Below, piece after piece: positions 21,422 through 29,420 of a stretch of 36,355 nucleotides of DNA. Source of the stretch: Planctomycetota bacterium (GTDB lineage: Bacteria > Planctomycetota > Phycisphaerae > UBA1845); NCBI GenBank assembly GCA_016208685.1, contig JACQXM010000058.1, positions 1-36,355 on the forward strand, read 5' to 3'. The notes beneath the pieces were generated by a model. It saw only the letters and a list, made by a program, of their open reading frames with translations. It did no database searches and was not told the DNA's origin. The position numbers and the translations under genes are program-made. Position 1 is the stretch's first letter; each line of letters starts with the position of its first letter.

Positions 21422-21445
21422 ACCAACCATGGGAGGGAACGAAGC

Positions 21446-23359
21446 ATGACGCTGCAACCAACCGCGACAGCCGCCCGAACGCGCCCGCACGGAAATTCCA
21501 GGATTCTCAGCCACTTCCGCCGCCCGGCGCTGTGTTTCAGGGTCGTGGTGTGGCTCGCGCCGCAGTGGGCGTTCGCCGCCGCGGCAGCGCCCATCCCCAC
21601 CACCATCGAGGACTTCCACCTGCCCGGCACGCAGATCGGCGACGTGTCGATCGGCGCCATCGGGCCTTCCGCTGATTGTGCGCTATGCCACGGCAACTTC
21701 GATCCGGTCGCGGAGCCCTACCGTCCCTGGGCCGGCAGCCTTATGGGACAGGCGGGACGGGATCCGCTCTTCTATGCCCAGATGACCACCGCGAACCAGG
21801 ACGTCGCCAACGCCGGGTACTACTGCATGCGCTGCCACGTGCCCGTATCGTTCGTGACCGGCAACGCTTATGACGTCTCGGGCGACTCGCTCAACGCCCG
21901 CGACCGCGACGGCGTTTCCTGTCACTTCTGCCACGCCATGGTGGACCCGATCTACAAACCGGGCATCAGCCCGCCCGAGGATGCCGCCGTGCTGGCGGGC
22001 CTCGCCGAAGTCCCTGCACACTACGGGGACTCTATGTTCGTGCTCGACCCCACCGGTCTGCGGCGCGGTCCCTACTCCGATCCGGCGTCACCACACGACG
22101 CCATCCGTGCTCCGTTCCTCCGCACCGGCGACTACTGCGGCACCTGCCATGACGTGGGCAACCCGTGCGTAACCCTGCAACCCGACGGCACATTCCGGTA
22201 CAACACGCTCGACGAGCCCTCGCCCACTTTCGATCCGCACGGACAATTCCCGCTGGAGCGCACGTACACGGAATGGAAGCTCAGCGCCTTTGCCAACGGC
22301 GGCGTGAACATGGGCGGCCGCTTCGGCGGCACGGGACCCCAGGTCGTCAGCACCTGTCAGGACTGCCACATGCCCACCACCGTCGGGCGGGGGTGCTACT
22401 TTGCCGCGGAACGAGCTGATCTGAAGCGGCACGAGTTCGCCGGGGCCTCGGCGTGGGTGTTGCAGATCATCCGCGACTACTACGCCGGCGACCCCGAGGT
22501 GGACCCGGCGGGTGTCGAATCAGGCCGGCTGAACGCGGTGGCCATGGTGCAGCGCGCGGCGTCACTGGCCGCGGAGCAGGACTGCGGCGCTCTCCGCGTG
22601 CGCGTAACCAACGAAACCGGGCACAAGCTCCCGACGGGGCACATCGAAGGCCGGCGGGTGTGGGTGAACGTGAAGGTGCGCGATGACCAGGGGGCGCTGC
22701 TCGTCGAGTACGGGCACTACGACGGCGCCACCGCGGAGCTCGACGAAGCGACAACCACCGTCTACGAGATGCACGTCGGACTCAGTGCCGAGGCTGCCGC
22801 CCTCACCGGCTATTCCGAAGGTGTGACCACCCACATGGCGCTGGCGGACACGATCGAAAAAGACACGCGCATTCCGCCGCGCGGTTTCCAGAATCAGACG
22901 TACGCCGACGCCGGGGCTCCGGCCGTCGGGATCGCTTTTGCCGACGGCCAGTACTGGCATGACTCGCTGTTTCCGCTGCCCGTGGGCGGCGCCAGCGCCG
23001 AGGTGACCGTGTACTACCAGACCGTCACGCGGCACTACATCGAAGCCCTGCACAGCGCCAACGTGACCAATCACTGGGGCCAGACGCTCTACGACCTGTG
23101 GCTCGGCTCCGACAAGGGCGCACCCATTCCCATCGTCACCGGGACGTTCACGCTCGATCCCCTGGCCGGCGCCGATGCCGACGGCGATGGCGTATCGAAC
23201 TGCGAGGACGCCTGTCCCGGCGTCGACGACCGGTTGTTCGCCGCGGACTGCCACACGGCCATTCCCACGGTATCCGGCTGGGGCGCCGTCATTCTTGCTC
23301 TCGTGCTCGCTACGCTCGGCAAGCTGCGCCTGGGCGACACGGGTTCAGTTTCTCATTGA
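21446..23359 (+). CDS. Exported pentaheme c-type cytochrome-like protein with IPTL-CTERM sorting tail
   Basis: A 637-residue exported protein with five CxxCH heme sites: CALCH (about 79), CMRCH (about 128), CHFCH (about 159), CGTCH (about 231) and CQDCH (about 305). The middle (ETGHKLPTGHIEGRRVWVNVKV) resembles the beta-rich domain that follows heme clusters in many planctomycete multiheme proteins. Near the end is a calcium-binding thrombospondin-3-like repeat, DADGDGVSNCEDACPGVDD. The tail IPTVSGWGAVILALVLATLGKLRLG is IPT...WG plus a membrane segment and basic residues, as in IPTL-CTERM proteins that are processed by an exosortase-type enzyme. GGAGGG stands eight bases before the ATG. It probably moves electrons at the cell surface. 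No partner redox gene is adjacent. Confidence 0.88.
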   Translation: MTLQPTATAARTRPHGNSRILSHFRRPALCFRVVVWLAPQWAFAAAAAPIPTTIEDFHLPGTQIGDVSIGAIGPSADCALCHGNFDPVAEPYRPWAGSLMGQAGRDPLFYAQMTTANQDVANAGYYCMRCHVPVSFVTGNAYDVSGDSLNARDRDGVSCHFCHAMVDPIYKPGISPPEDAAVLAGLAEVPAHYGDSMFVLDPTGLRRGPYSDPASPHDAIRAPFLRTGDYCGTCHDVGNPCVTLQPDGTFRYNTLDEPSPTFDPHGQFPLERTYTEWKLSAFANGGVNMGGRFGGTGPQVVSTCQDCHMPTTVGRGCYFAAERADLKRHEFAGASAWVLQIIRDYYAGDPEVDPAGVESGRLNAVAMVQRAASLAAEQDCGALRVRVTNETGHKLPTGHIEGRRVWVNVKVRDDQGALLVEYGHYDGATAELDEATTTVYEMHVGLSAEAAALTGYSEGVTTHMALADTIEKDTRIPPRGFQNQTYADAGAPAVGIAFADGQYWHDSLFPLPVGGASAEVTVYYQTVTRHYIEALHSANVTNHWGQTLYDLWLGSDKGAPIPIVTGTFTLDPLAGADADGDGVSNCEDACPGVDDRLFAADCHTAIPTVSGWGAVILALVLATLGKLRLGDTGSVSH

Positions 23360-24279
23360 TCACCCCCCGGTAGTGCGTTGCGTGGTGCGTCGGGTCAGCG
23401 GCAACCGGGTTCCATGCTCGTTCGGTGCCCGGTCGTTACGATGCCGAGCTCCAAGGCCGAGCCGGGTGTGGCGCTCGCGCACCAGCCGATGGGAACATCA
23501 CGACCTGCGCAACAAACAACCCGCCCGTGCCTTCACAAGCCCGGGCGGGTCGCGGTTTGTATGCTGCCGTAGGCAGCAACGTCTGCTGCCCCTACGGCAG
23601 CCCACCTATATGACTACCCAAGGACCACCTCCTTTCGCGAAACGGGACCAGCCGCAGCCGTGCGGTTGGGTTCCGCGACGGGTGCGGGTTGACCCACCCT
23701 GCGGACCGTCGCCCGCAGGACCAGCGCGCCGCACGGACGGCCCAGCCGTCGGCGGCGCACGGCGGGTTGGCGGCATCGGCGCGGCGTCGCCCTAGTTCGA
23801 GTCGCGACCGCGGCCGCTCGCCCGTCCTCCTTACTATACCCGCCGCCGGGCGTCCCTTCAACGAAAAACCGCCTTGCCGCACGAGTTCGACGCCTCACTG
23901 GTTAACCTACCGCCGCGGCGTGTGAGCCGAGGGCGGGGGCTCCGCCGCCTGGGGCCAGGCTGAGCCCTCGTCGTAGTCGCCCCCGGCAGGGCGTCTCGCG
24001 GGAGAGCCGGCCGCCGGGTACCATGCCCGCACCATGTTCCGATCGACTGTCCCAGTGTTGAAAGTGCCGATCCGTGAAGCGAGGATGGGCAGATTCATGG
24101 GGCCAGGCAGGTTCGCACACGACGTCCGGCGATCCTCGTTTCGAGTGACAGTCGGCAGCCCCGCGGCCCGAGTGGCGGGCGTCTTCATCGGCGCCGGCTT
24201 CTGGGGGGCGATGGCGGCCTGTCAGCCCCCTGCCTCACTGCTCGCGGAACGCACGGCACCCAGCGAAGGAGAAACTCGC
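23360..24279. other. Intergenic region with strong hairpins and an anti-Shine-Dalgarno-like site
   Basis: No gene is convincing between the pentaheme stop and the PEBP start, although the PEBP frame is open back to 24034. The region holds two adjacent hairpins (23512-23601), the sequence GGACCACCTCCTTTC (about 23625-23639) resembling the 16S 3' end, and GC-rich palindromic words around 23680-23790. Confidence 0.6.
23512..23601. ncRNA. Candidate structured RNA: two adjacent strong hairpins
   Basis: Hairpin A: ACAAAC (23512-23517) and ACCCGCCCG (23519-23527) pair with CGGGCGGGT (23542-23550) and GTTTGT (23555-23560). Hairpin B: GCTGCCGTAGG (23563-23573) pairs perfectly with CCTACGGCAGC (23591-23601), and CAGCA (23574-23578) with TGCTG (23584-23588), leaving a five-base loop and a two-base bulge. 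On the plus strand they could end the pentaheme transcript, though no T-run follows. On the minus strand they lie just past a perfect GGAGG site. The strand is undetermined. Confidence 0.45.
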
Positions 24280-24753
24280 ATGGCGATTGCCGTCAGCAGC
24301 CCCGCGTTCGCCGCCAACGGCGTGGTTCCCAAGCAGCATACCGGAGACGGCGACGATGTATCGCCGCGTCTGACGTGGACCGGAGTGCCCGCCAACGCCA
24401 AGGAGTTGGCACTGATCTGCGATGATCCCGACGCTCCCACGCCGCAACCCTGGGTGCATTGGGTCATCTACAAGATACCTGCCGGTGCCACGGGTCTGCC
24501 CGAAGCGGTGGCGAAGACCGCGGCGCCGAACGCCCCGGCGGGAGCCTTGCAGGGCAAGAACTCCTGGGGCTCGCTGGGTTACCGCGGTCCGGCGCCGCCT
24601 CGCGGACACGGCGTTCATCATTACCACTTTCGCGTGTACGCGTTGGACACGGCTCTGGACGTTAAGTCCGGCCTGGACAAGGACCAGCTTCTGGCGGCCA
24701 TGAAGGGACACATCGTGGCACAGGGCGAGCTGGTGGGCACGTACCAACGGTAG
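24280..24753 (+). CDS. YbhB/YbcL-family PEBP (Raf kinase inhibitor-like) protein
   Basis: A 157-residue phosphatidylethanolamine-binding-protein fold. MAIAVSSPAFAANG, then DVSPRLTWTGVPANAKELALICDDPDAP, HWVIYKIP and YRGPAPPRGHGVHHYHFRVYALD match the bacterial YbhB/YbcL family, including the DPDAP ligand loop and the HHYHF strand. Function in bacteria is unclear; family members bind anionic ligands. The chosen ATG has AGGAG eight bases upstream and gives the standard family length. The frame is open to 24034 and the extension contains a hydrophobic stretch with a weak lipobox (GAMAAC), so an exported lipoprotein form starting near 24085 or 24097 is the alternative. Two perfect hairpins follow the stop at 24776-24817. 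Confidence 0.85.
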   Translation: MAIAVSSPAFAANGVVPKQHTGDGDDVSPRLTWTGVPANAKELALICDDPDAPTPQPWVHWVIYKIPAGATGLPEAVAKTAAPNAPAGALQGKNSWGSLGYRGPAPPRGHGVHHYHFRVYALDTALDVKSGLDKDQLLAAMKGHIVAQGELVGTYQR

Positions 24754-24775
24754 TAGTCCGTGACGAAATGCGTGG

Positions 24776-24817
24776 CATGGGCTTCCAGCCCATGTTTTCA
24801 CGGGCAAGGTGCCCGTG
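24776..24817. repeat. Tandem perfect hairpins after the PEBP gene
   Basis: CATGGGCT-tcc-AGCCCATG (24776-24794) and CACGGGCA-agg-TGCCCGTG (24799-24817), both with eight-base perfect arms and three-base loops. They are placed where a terminator would be but lack a T-run after the second arm. They have the same structural type as the chain at 32882-33552. Confidence 0.65.
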
Positions 24818-24989
24818 CCACGCCCGATCGTCGACCTTTGCCACGGGATGGTAGGCAACGAGGCGGGCACGGGCCGTGCCGCCCATCCCCTTCGATCCGC
24901 GGGCATAGGGATTCCCGGTTCCACCGTGCGCTTGGAGATCGACGGTGCGACTGGGGTGTACGCCTGCCGGACAGCGCGGCCGCCCCGCG

Positions 24990-25109
24990 TCAGCCGATCG
25001 GCTGCGCCCAGAGGGCAGCCAGAACGAAGGCGATCAGACCTTCGATGATCAGCCACAAGCGGTGGTGCGCCGTGGGCTGGAAATGTCGTGGGTCGAGCAC
25101 CGTGGCCAT
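24990..25109 (-). CDS. Small membrane protein, 39 aa
   Basis: A 39-residue product beginning MATVLDPRHFQPTAHHR, then a single hydrophobic segment LWLIIEGLIAFVLAALWA (about residues 18-35), then QPIG and a TGA stop. The ribosome site GGAGGT is six bases before the ATG, and AT-rich sequence (ATTATATGGTATGCT) lies just upstream, a natural place for a promoter in a GC-rich genome. The charge layout (His/Arg before the helix) suggests its N-terminus stays inside. I do not recognise a family; it could regulate a membrane protein or be a toxin-like peptide. It stands alone, opposite in direction to its neighbours. Confidence 0.6.
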   Translation of the reverse strand: MATVLDPRHFQPTAHHRLWLIIEGLIAFVLAALWAQPIG

Positions 25110-25137
25110 GGCGGTACCTCCAGCCATAAGCATACCA

Positions 25138-25143
25138 TATAAT
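25138..25143 (+). promoter_or_regulatory. -10 box candidate
   Basis: TATAAT, with no recognisable -35 box at 17 bp. It could serve the inositol-monophosphatase-like gene 86 bp downstream. The same AT-rich patch would be the promoter region of the 39-residue minus-strand gene. Confidence 0.3.
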
Positions 25144-25228
25144 CCGGTCACGTGTTTCTACGGACCGTGAAACCTGATGTTCGCTGCCGCTCTCAAGCGC
25201 TTCGCGACCAGCAGATTTGCCTTATGCC

Positions 25229-26062
25229 ATGATCGGATCAACCGACGAACGACTGCATCAGGCGATGCTGGAACTTGCCTCCCGGTTGGCACGTGAGGCG
25301 GCGGCGATCGCCCTGCCCCGCGTCCGCGAGCGCCCATCGCACCGTAAGGCCGACAGCACCGACGTTACTGAGGTCGATCGCGACATCCAGGCGTTCGTAC
25401 TTGAGGGAATCGCGCGGCAGTTCCCTGAGCATGCGGTGATCGCCGAGGAGACGCCCGCGGACGGTTCATCACGCCGGGGCGCCGGCAACGCGCGGTACTG
25501 CTGGGTGGTTGATCCGCTCGACGGGACACGCAATTTCATCGTCGGTTTTCCCTGTTTCTCGACGTCCATCGCCGTACTGGACGGCTCCCGGCCCGTCGCC
25601 TCCGCCATTTGCGAGCACAACCTCGGCCGCCTGTACACGGCCCGGCTGGGGGGCGGAGCTTTCGTCGACGGCAAGCCCGCCGCGGTCTACGAACCGCCGC
25701 CACAAGAGGACTGGCTGGTCGGCGGACCGGCGAACAAGGACGCCATCTCCGTCCGCGTGCTCCAGCATCTCGTGGCCACCAGGGGCCTGATCTATCGCAA
25801 CCTGGGTTCGTCCGCCGCCCATCTGGCCTGGGTGGCTTGCGGGGCCCTCACCGCGGCCTTCGCGCGAAAGTGCAAGATCTGGGACATCGCCGCGGGCATC
25901 CTGCTGGTGCGCGAGGCGGGAGGGGTCGTAACCGGCCTATCCGGGGACGAACTGCGGTTGGATGTCGCCGCCCCCCCCGAATCGGACATCCCCTTCCTTG
26001 CAGGCCACCCCCGCACACACGCCCGGTTGCTCGAGATGTTCCGCCCGCTGGCGGCGCCGTGA
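25229..26062 (+). CDS. Inositol-monophosphatase-family phosphatase
   Basis: A 277-residue Mg-dependent phosphatase of the IMPase/CysQ/FBPase superfamily. Metal-binding motifs are present in order: AVIAEE (about 71-76), WVVDPLDGTRNFI (about 92-104) and KIWDIAAGILLVREAGG (about 211-227). The signature DPLDGTRNF fits inositol monophosphatase more than PAP phosphatase, but the substrate cannot be read from sequence alone (inositol phosphate, histidinol phosphate or 3'-phosphoadenosine phosphates are all possible). The ATG at 25229 is used; a TTG at 25217 in the same frame is possible, and neither has a strong ribosome site. It is a single gene, 170 bp ahead of the export operon. Confidence 0.9.
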   Translation: MIGSTDERLHQAMLELASRLAREAAAIALPRVRERPSHRKADSTDVTEVDRDIQAFVLEGIARQFPEHAVIAEETPADGSSRRGAGNARYCWVVDPLDGTRNFIVGFPCFSTSIAVLDGSRPVASAICEHNLGRLYTARLGGGAFVDGKPAAVYEPPPQEDWLVGGPANKDAISVRVLQHLVATRGLIYRNLGSSAAHLAWVACGALTAAFARKCKIWDIAAGILLVREAGGVVTGLSGDELRLDVAAPPESDIPFLAGHPRTHARLLEMFRPLAAP

Positions 26063-26135
26063 TCCATTTCGACCGCTGCGGGTTAGTCCGGCCGGTGGTT
26101 GCGCCATAGCGGCTCACGCACATGGTTCTGTTGGG

Positions 26136-26170
26136 TTGGACCGCCTGTGGGCCGTCCACGTATGATACGT
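26136..26170 (+). promoter_or_regulatory. Promoter-operator candidate for the MacAB-type operon
   Basis: A perfect palindrome ACGTAT-G-ATACGT spans 26158-26170, 63 bp before the adaptor start. It overlaps a -10-like TATGAT (26161-26166); TTGGAC (26136-26141) lies 19 bp upstream, slightly long spacing. A dimeric repressor bound here would block the promoter, a common arrangement for efflux genes, but no regulator gene is nearby. Confidence 0.35.
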
Positions 26171-26232
26171 TGCCGTCCGGCTGGTCGTGTGACATACCCG
26201 CCGGGTGATCGGGCTGGCATGGGGACGGGTGC

Positions 26233-27429
26233 ATGGTGCGCTTCTTCGGAGTGGTTGTGGTGCTGGCCGCGGTCGGGGTGGCCGGCTATTTCGGGCTCGA
26301 GCGCTGGTCCGACACCAAGCCCGCGGCTACCTACAAAACCGCAACGGTCACCCGTAACACCCTGGTTTCCACGGTGACGGCCACCGGCAACCTCGAACCG
26401 CTGGTCAAGGTGCTGGTCGGCTCGCAGGTAAGCGGCACGGTGGTTCGCTGGTACGCGGATTTCAACCAACGGGTGGAAGAGGGGTTCGTGCTCGCGGAAC
26501 TGGATCAGGACCGGTTCCGTGCCGCGTCGGAACAGCGACAGGCGGCGGTGCGGGCGGCCAGGGCGCGGGTGGAGGCAGCACAGGCGACGCTCGCCGACGC
26601 CGTGCTCAAACGCAAGCACGCGGAGGCCAACTTCGAACTTTCGGCGGCGTCCGACCTGGAATTGCAGGAAGCGCGGATCGCGGAACAGCAGGCGACCGCA
26701 GCGCTGCACGCTGCCGAGGCGGACGTGGAACGGGCGGAGGCGGATACGCGCCTGGCGGCCGTCGATCTGGACCGCACCGTGATCCGCTCCCCCATCAGCG
26801 GCATCGTCATCTCGCGCAACGTGGATGCCGGCCAGACGGTGGCCGCCTCGCTCGCCGCGCCCACGCTTTTCACCATCGCCAACGACCTTTCCAAGATGCA
26901 GGTCAACGCCGCGGTGAGCGAGACCGACATCGGCAAGATCCACGAGGGCGGCGAGGCGGAGTTCCGCGTGGATGCCTATCCCGATCGCCGTTTTCGCGGC
27001 GTCATTTCGCAGGTGCGCTACGCCGAGACCATCATCGACAACGTGGTCACCTACACGACGCTCATCGTGGTGGACAACCCGGACCTGGCCCTGCGGCCGG
27101 GCATGACGGCGACGATCTCGTTCGAGATCGCTCGAGCCGAGAATGCTCTGCTGGTTCCCAATGCCGCCATGCGTTTCAACCCCGCCACGGCGGCGGAAGT
27201 CAGCGGCGACTGGATGCGCCCGGGCAAGGCGCGTCGCGCCGAGCCGCGGGTCTTCAAGCTGGCGGACAACCGGCCGGTGGAGGTTCCCATCGCCCCAGGG
27301 CTCACCGACGGCACCTTCACTGAGGTGCGCTCCGGGGAGCTGCGCGAGGGGGACCAACTGATCATCGAGCAGACCGGGGGAGTGCGGGCGACGAACGTTC
27401 CCACGCGGACCCCGAGGTTCGCGGGATGA
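26233..27429 (+). CDS. macA: Periplasmic adaptor (membrane fusion) protein, MacA/HlyD type
   Basis: A 398-residue adaptor anchored by an N-terminal membrane segment (VRFFGVVVVLAAVGVAGYFGLE). The order is typical: first lipoyl half near residues 40-80 (VTATGNLEPLVKVLVGSQVSGTVVRW), a coiled-coil hairpin at about 90-180, second lipoyl half (TVIRSPISGIVISRNVDAGQTV), then the beta-barrel (ALRPGMTATISFEI) and a membrane-proximal domain. It would link an inner-membrane ABC pump to an outer-membrane duct. The stop overlaps the next start (ATGA). No TolC-like outer-membrane gene is in the window. The ribosome site is weak. Confidence 0.9.
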   Translation: MVRFFGVVVVLAAVGVAGYFGLERWSDTKPAATYKTATVTRNTLVSTVTATGNLEPLVKVLVGSQVSGTVVRWYADFNQRVEEGFVLAELDQDRFRAASEQRQAAVRAARARVEAAQATLADAVLKRKHAEANFELSAASDLELQEARIAEQQATAALHAAEADVERAEADTRLAAVDLDRTVIRSPISGIVISRNVDAGQTVAASLAAPTLFTIANDLSKMQVNAAVSETDIGKIHEGGEAEFRVDAYPDRRFRGVISQVRYAETIIDNVVTYTTLIVVDNPDLALRPGMTATISFEIARAENALLVPNAAMRFNPATAAEVSGDWMRPGKARRAEPRVFKLADNRPVEVPIAPGLTDGTFTEVRSGELREGDQLIIEQTGGVRATNVPTRTPRFAG

Positions 27430-28127
27430 GCGCTCCGCTGATCGACATCCGCGAGGCGTGGAAGACGTATCAGGTGGGGGAGGTGCTGATTCCCGCCGTC
27501 CGCGGCGTTTCGCTGACCGTGTCCGCGGGGGAGTTTCTGGCGATCACCGGCCCCAGCGGATCGGGCAAGTCGACGTTCATGCACCTGCTGGGCTGCCTGG
27601 ATCGACTGTCCTCGGGAAGTTACGGCTTTGAGGGCCGCCGGGTGCACGAACTCTCGCGGCGGGAGTTGGCCCGGCTGCGGAACCAGCGCATCGGCTTCGT
27701 GTTCCAGAGCTTCAACTTGCTGGCGCGGACCACCATCGTCGACAACGTCGCCCTGCCGCTGATCTACCAGGGTGTGCGGAGGGCGGAGCGCCGGCGGCGG
27801 GCGGCGGAGATGCTCGAGCGCGTGGGATTGGGCGATCGGCTGCGGCACCACAGCAATCAGCTTTCCGGCGGGCAGCAGCAGCGGGTGGCAGTGGCGCGGG
27901 CGCTGGTGACCCGACCGGGCATGCTGCTCGCCGATGAACCCACGGGAAACCTAGACAGCAAGACCAGCACGGAAATCATGGGTCTTTTTCGTACGCTCAA
28001 CGAGCAGGACGGCATCACCGTGGTGGTGGTCACGCACGAGGCGGATATCGCCGCCTACGCGCGGCGGCACGTGGCCTTTCGCGACGGACAACTGGTTCAG
28101 GATCGCAGCGGCGCTTCGGCGGCTTAA
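27426..28127 (+). CDS. ABC transporter ATPase, MacB/LolD type
   Basis: A 233-residue ATP-binding subunit with Walker [10 protein letters not shown] (about 42-50), Q-loop [13 protein letters not shown], signature [15 protein letters not shown], Walker [12 protein letters not shown] and H-loop [10 protein letters not shown]. The FNLL and [13 protein letters not shown] contexts place it in the MacB/LolD group of mechanotransmitting exporters. Its ATG lies within the adaptor stop codon region (ATGA), and the permease follows after three bases, so the three subunits are translated as one unit. In E. coli MacB the ATPase and permease are fused; here they are separate. Confidence 0.95.
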   Translation: MSAPLIDIREAWKTYQVGEVLIPAVRGVSLTVSAGEFLAITGPSGSGKSTFMHLLGCLDRLSSGSYGFEGRRVHELSRRELARLRNQRIGFVFQSFNLLARTTIVDNVALPLIYQGVRRAERRRRAAEMLERVGLGDRLRHHSNQLSGGQQQRVAVARALVTRPGMLLADEPTGNLDSKTSTEIMGLFRTLNEQDGITVVVVTHEADIAAYARRHVAFRDGQLVQDRSGASAA

Positions 28128-28130
28128 GCC

Positions 28131-29348
28131 ATGACACCGTTCATCGTACTTTCCGAGTCGCTTCGCAGCCTGGGCAAGAACAAGGTTCGCACGGCGCTAT
28201 CGGTGCTGGGCATCGTCATCGGCATCGCCGCGGTGATTACCATGGTGGCCGTCGGCGAAGGCGCCAAGCGGCGCGTGGAGCGCGAGATCGCCACACTCGG
28301 CGATGATTGGATTCTCGTGGCCTACTGGGGCGTGCAGCGCGGCGGCGCGCGGCGGCAACAGGGCATCCCGCCCACGCTGACCCGAGAGGATGCTGATGCC
28401 ATCGAGCGCGAGTGTTCCGCGGTTCGCGCCGCCACGCCCGTGAACCGCATCTCGTTCCAGGCGGTGTCGGCCTACGGCAATTACCAGACGCCGGTGGTGG
28501 GCACCCGCCCGGCGTACTTTGACATACGGCGCTGGCGGGCGATCGAGGGGCGGGAATTCAACCACGACGACATGCGCATGCTCAACAAGGTCTGCTGCAT
28601 GGGGACCACCGTTTCGCGCGAGCTGTTCGGGGCCATGAACCCCGTGGGGCAGACGGTGCGCATCAATCGGGTGGCCTTCGAGGTGATCGGCCTGCTCGAA
28701 CCCAAGGGCGTGGGCAGCGACGGGCGCGACAACGACGACATGATTCTCATCCCCTTCACCTCCTTCGAGCGTTACCTGGCGGGGCGGGAAGCCTCCGGAA
28801 CGCTCATGGCCGCCGCCCGCCACGACGAAACGCTGGCCGTCGCCAAACAGCAGATCCGAGACCTGCTTCGGCAGCGACATCGCCTCCCCGACGATGTCGA
28901 CGACGATTTCCGCATCTTCGACCGTTCCCTCACCATGCAGGCAAATGCGGAGTCTTCGCGAACCTTCAATGCTCTGCTGACGACCATCGCGTCGATCTCG
29001 CTGCTCGTCGGGGGAGTGGGGATCATGAACATCATGCTGGTTTCGGTCACCGAGCGCACGCGGGAGATCGGCTTGCGCATGGCGATCGGAGCCGACGGAG
29101 CGATCATCCTCGTGCAGTTTCTTTGGGAGGCGATCGTTCTGTGCGGCATGGGCGGCGTCTTCGGCTTCGGACTGGGGTGGGTGGTGTCGCGGCTGGTGGC
29201 GTGGAATTACGGCTGGGACACGGTGATCTCCTACTGGATGGCGGGGGTGGCCATCGCCTTCGCCACCGGCGTGGGGTTGTTCTTCGGGTTTTATCCCGCC
29301 TGGCGGGCGAGCAAGCTCGACCCGATCGACGCCCTGCGCTATGAGTAG
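28131..29348 (+). CDS. MacB-type ABC permease (FtsX fold with periplasmic core domain)
   Basis: A 405-residue permease: first membrane helix at about 20-45 (VRTALSVLGIVIGIAAVITMVAVGEGA), a large periplasmic MacB core domain at about 45-270, then three helices in the FtsX domain (LLVGGVGIMNIMLVSVTERTREIGLRMAIGA...), ending WRASKLDPIDALRYE, a conserved tail of the family. It would work with the adaptor and ATPase upstream in exporting a drug, peptide, lipopeptide or siderophore; the substrate is unknown. An imperfect terminator-like hairpin (CGCCGC with GCGGCG, 29351-29371) follows the stop in the short gap to the convergent MFS gene. Confidence 0.95.
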   Translation: MTPFIVLSESLRSLGKNKVRTALSVLGIVIGIAAVITMVAVGEGAKRRVEREIATLGDDWILVAYWGVQRGGARRQQGIPPTLTREDADAIERECSAVRAATPVNRISFQAVSAYGNYQTPVVGTRPAYFDIRRWRAIEGREFNHDDMRMLNKVCCMGTTVSRELFGAMNPVGQTVRINRVAFEVIGLLEPKGVGSDGRDNDDMILIPFTSFERYLAGREASGTLMAAARHDETLAVAKQQIRDLLRQRHRLPDDVDDDFRIFDRSLTMQANAESSRTFNALLTTIASISLLVGGVGIMNIMLVSVTERTREIGLRMAIGADGAIILVQFLWEAIVLCGMGGVFGFGLGWVVSRLVAWNYGWDTVISYWMAGVAIAFATGVGLFFGFYPAWRASKLDPIDALRYE

Positions 29349-29420
29349 TTCGCCGCGTCAGCCATGCGGCGCGCGGAGCCCAACCGGCAGGCATTCGAAG
29401 TCCAGCGGCGAGAGCGAGTT

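Larger units (their letters stand above)
21008..21445. other. Divergent intergenic region upstream of M28 peptidase and pentaheme gene
   Basis: Contains a sigma-70-like promoter candidate (21188-21216) and a palindrome that also resembles a -24/-12 promoter (21401-21421). No convincing small gene is present; open frames here lack ribosome sites. Confidence 0.6.

Noticed and set aside
23625..23639. Possible 16S rRNA 3' end (GGACCACCTCCTTTC)
   Set aside because: The preceding sequence is hairpins, with none of the conserved 16S 3' region, so it is not a ribosomal RNA fragment.
24034..24279. N-terminal extension of the PEBP protein as a lipoprotein signal
   Set aside because: The lipobox (MAAC) is poor and the internal ATG has a good ribosome site, so the short form is preferred; the long form is kept as an alternative in the feature.
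29351..29371. CGCCGC/GCGGCG hairpin as a terminator after the MacB permease
   Set aside because: Only six pairs, a nine-base loop and no T-run; noted within the permease entry but not listed as a terminator.
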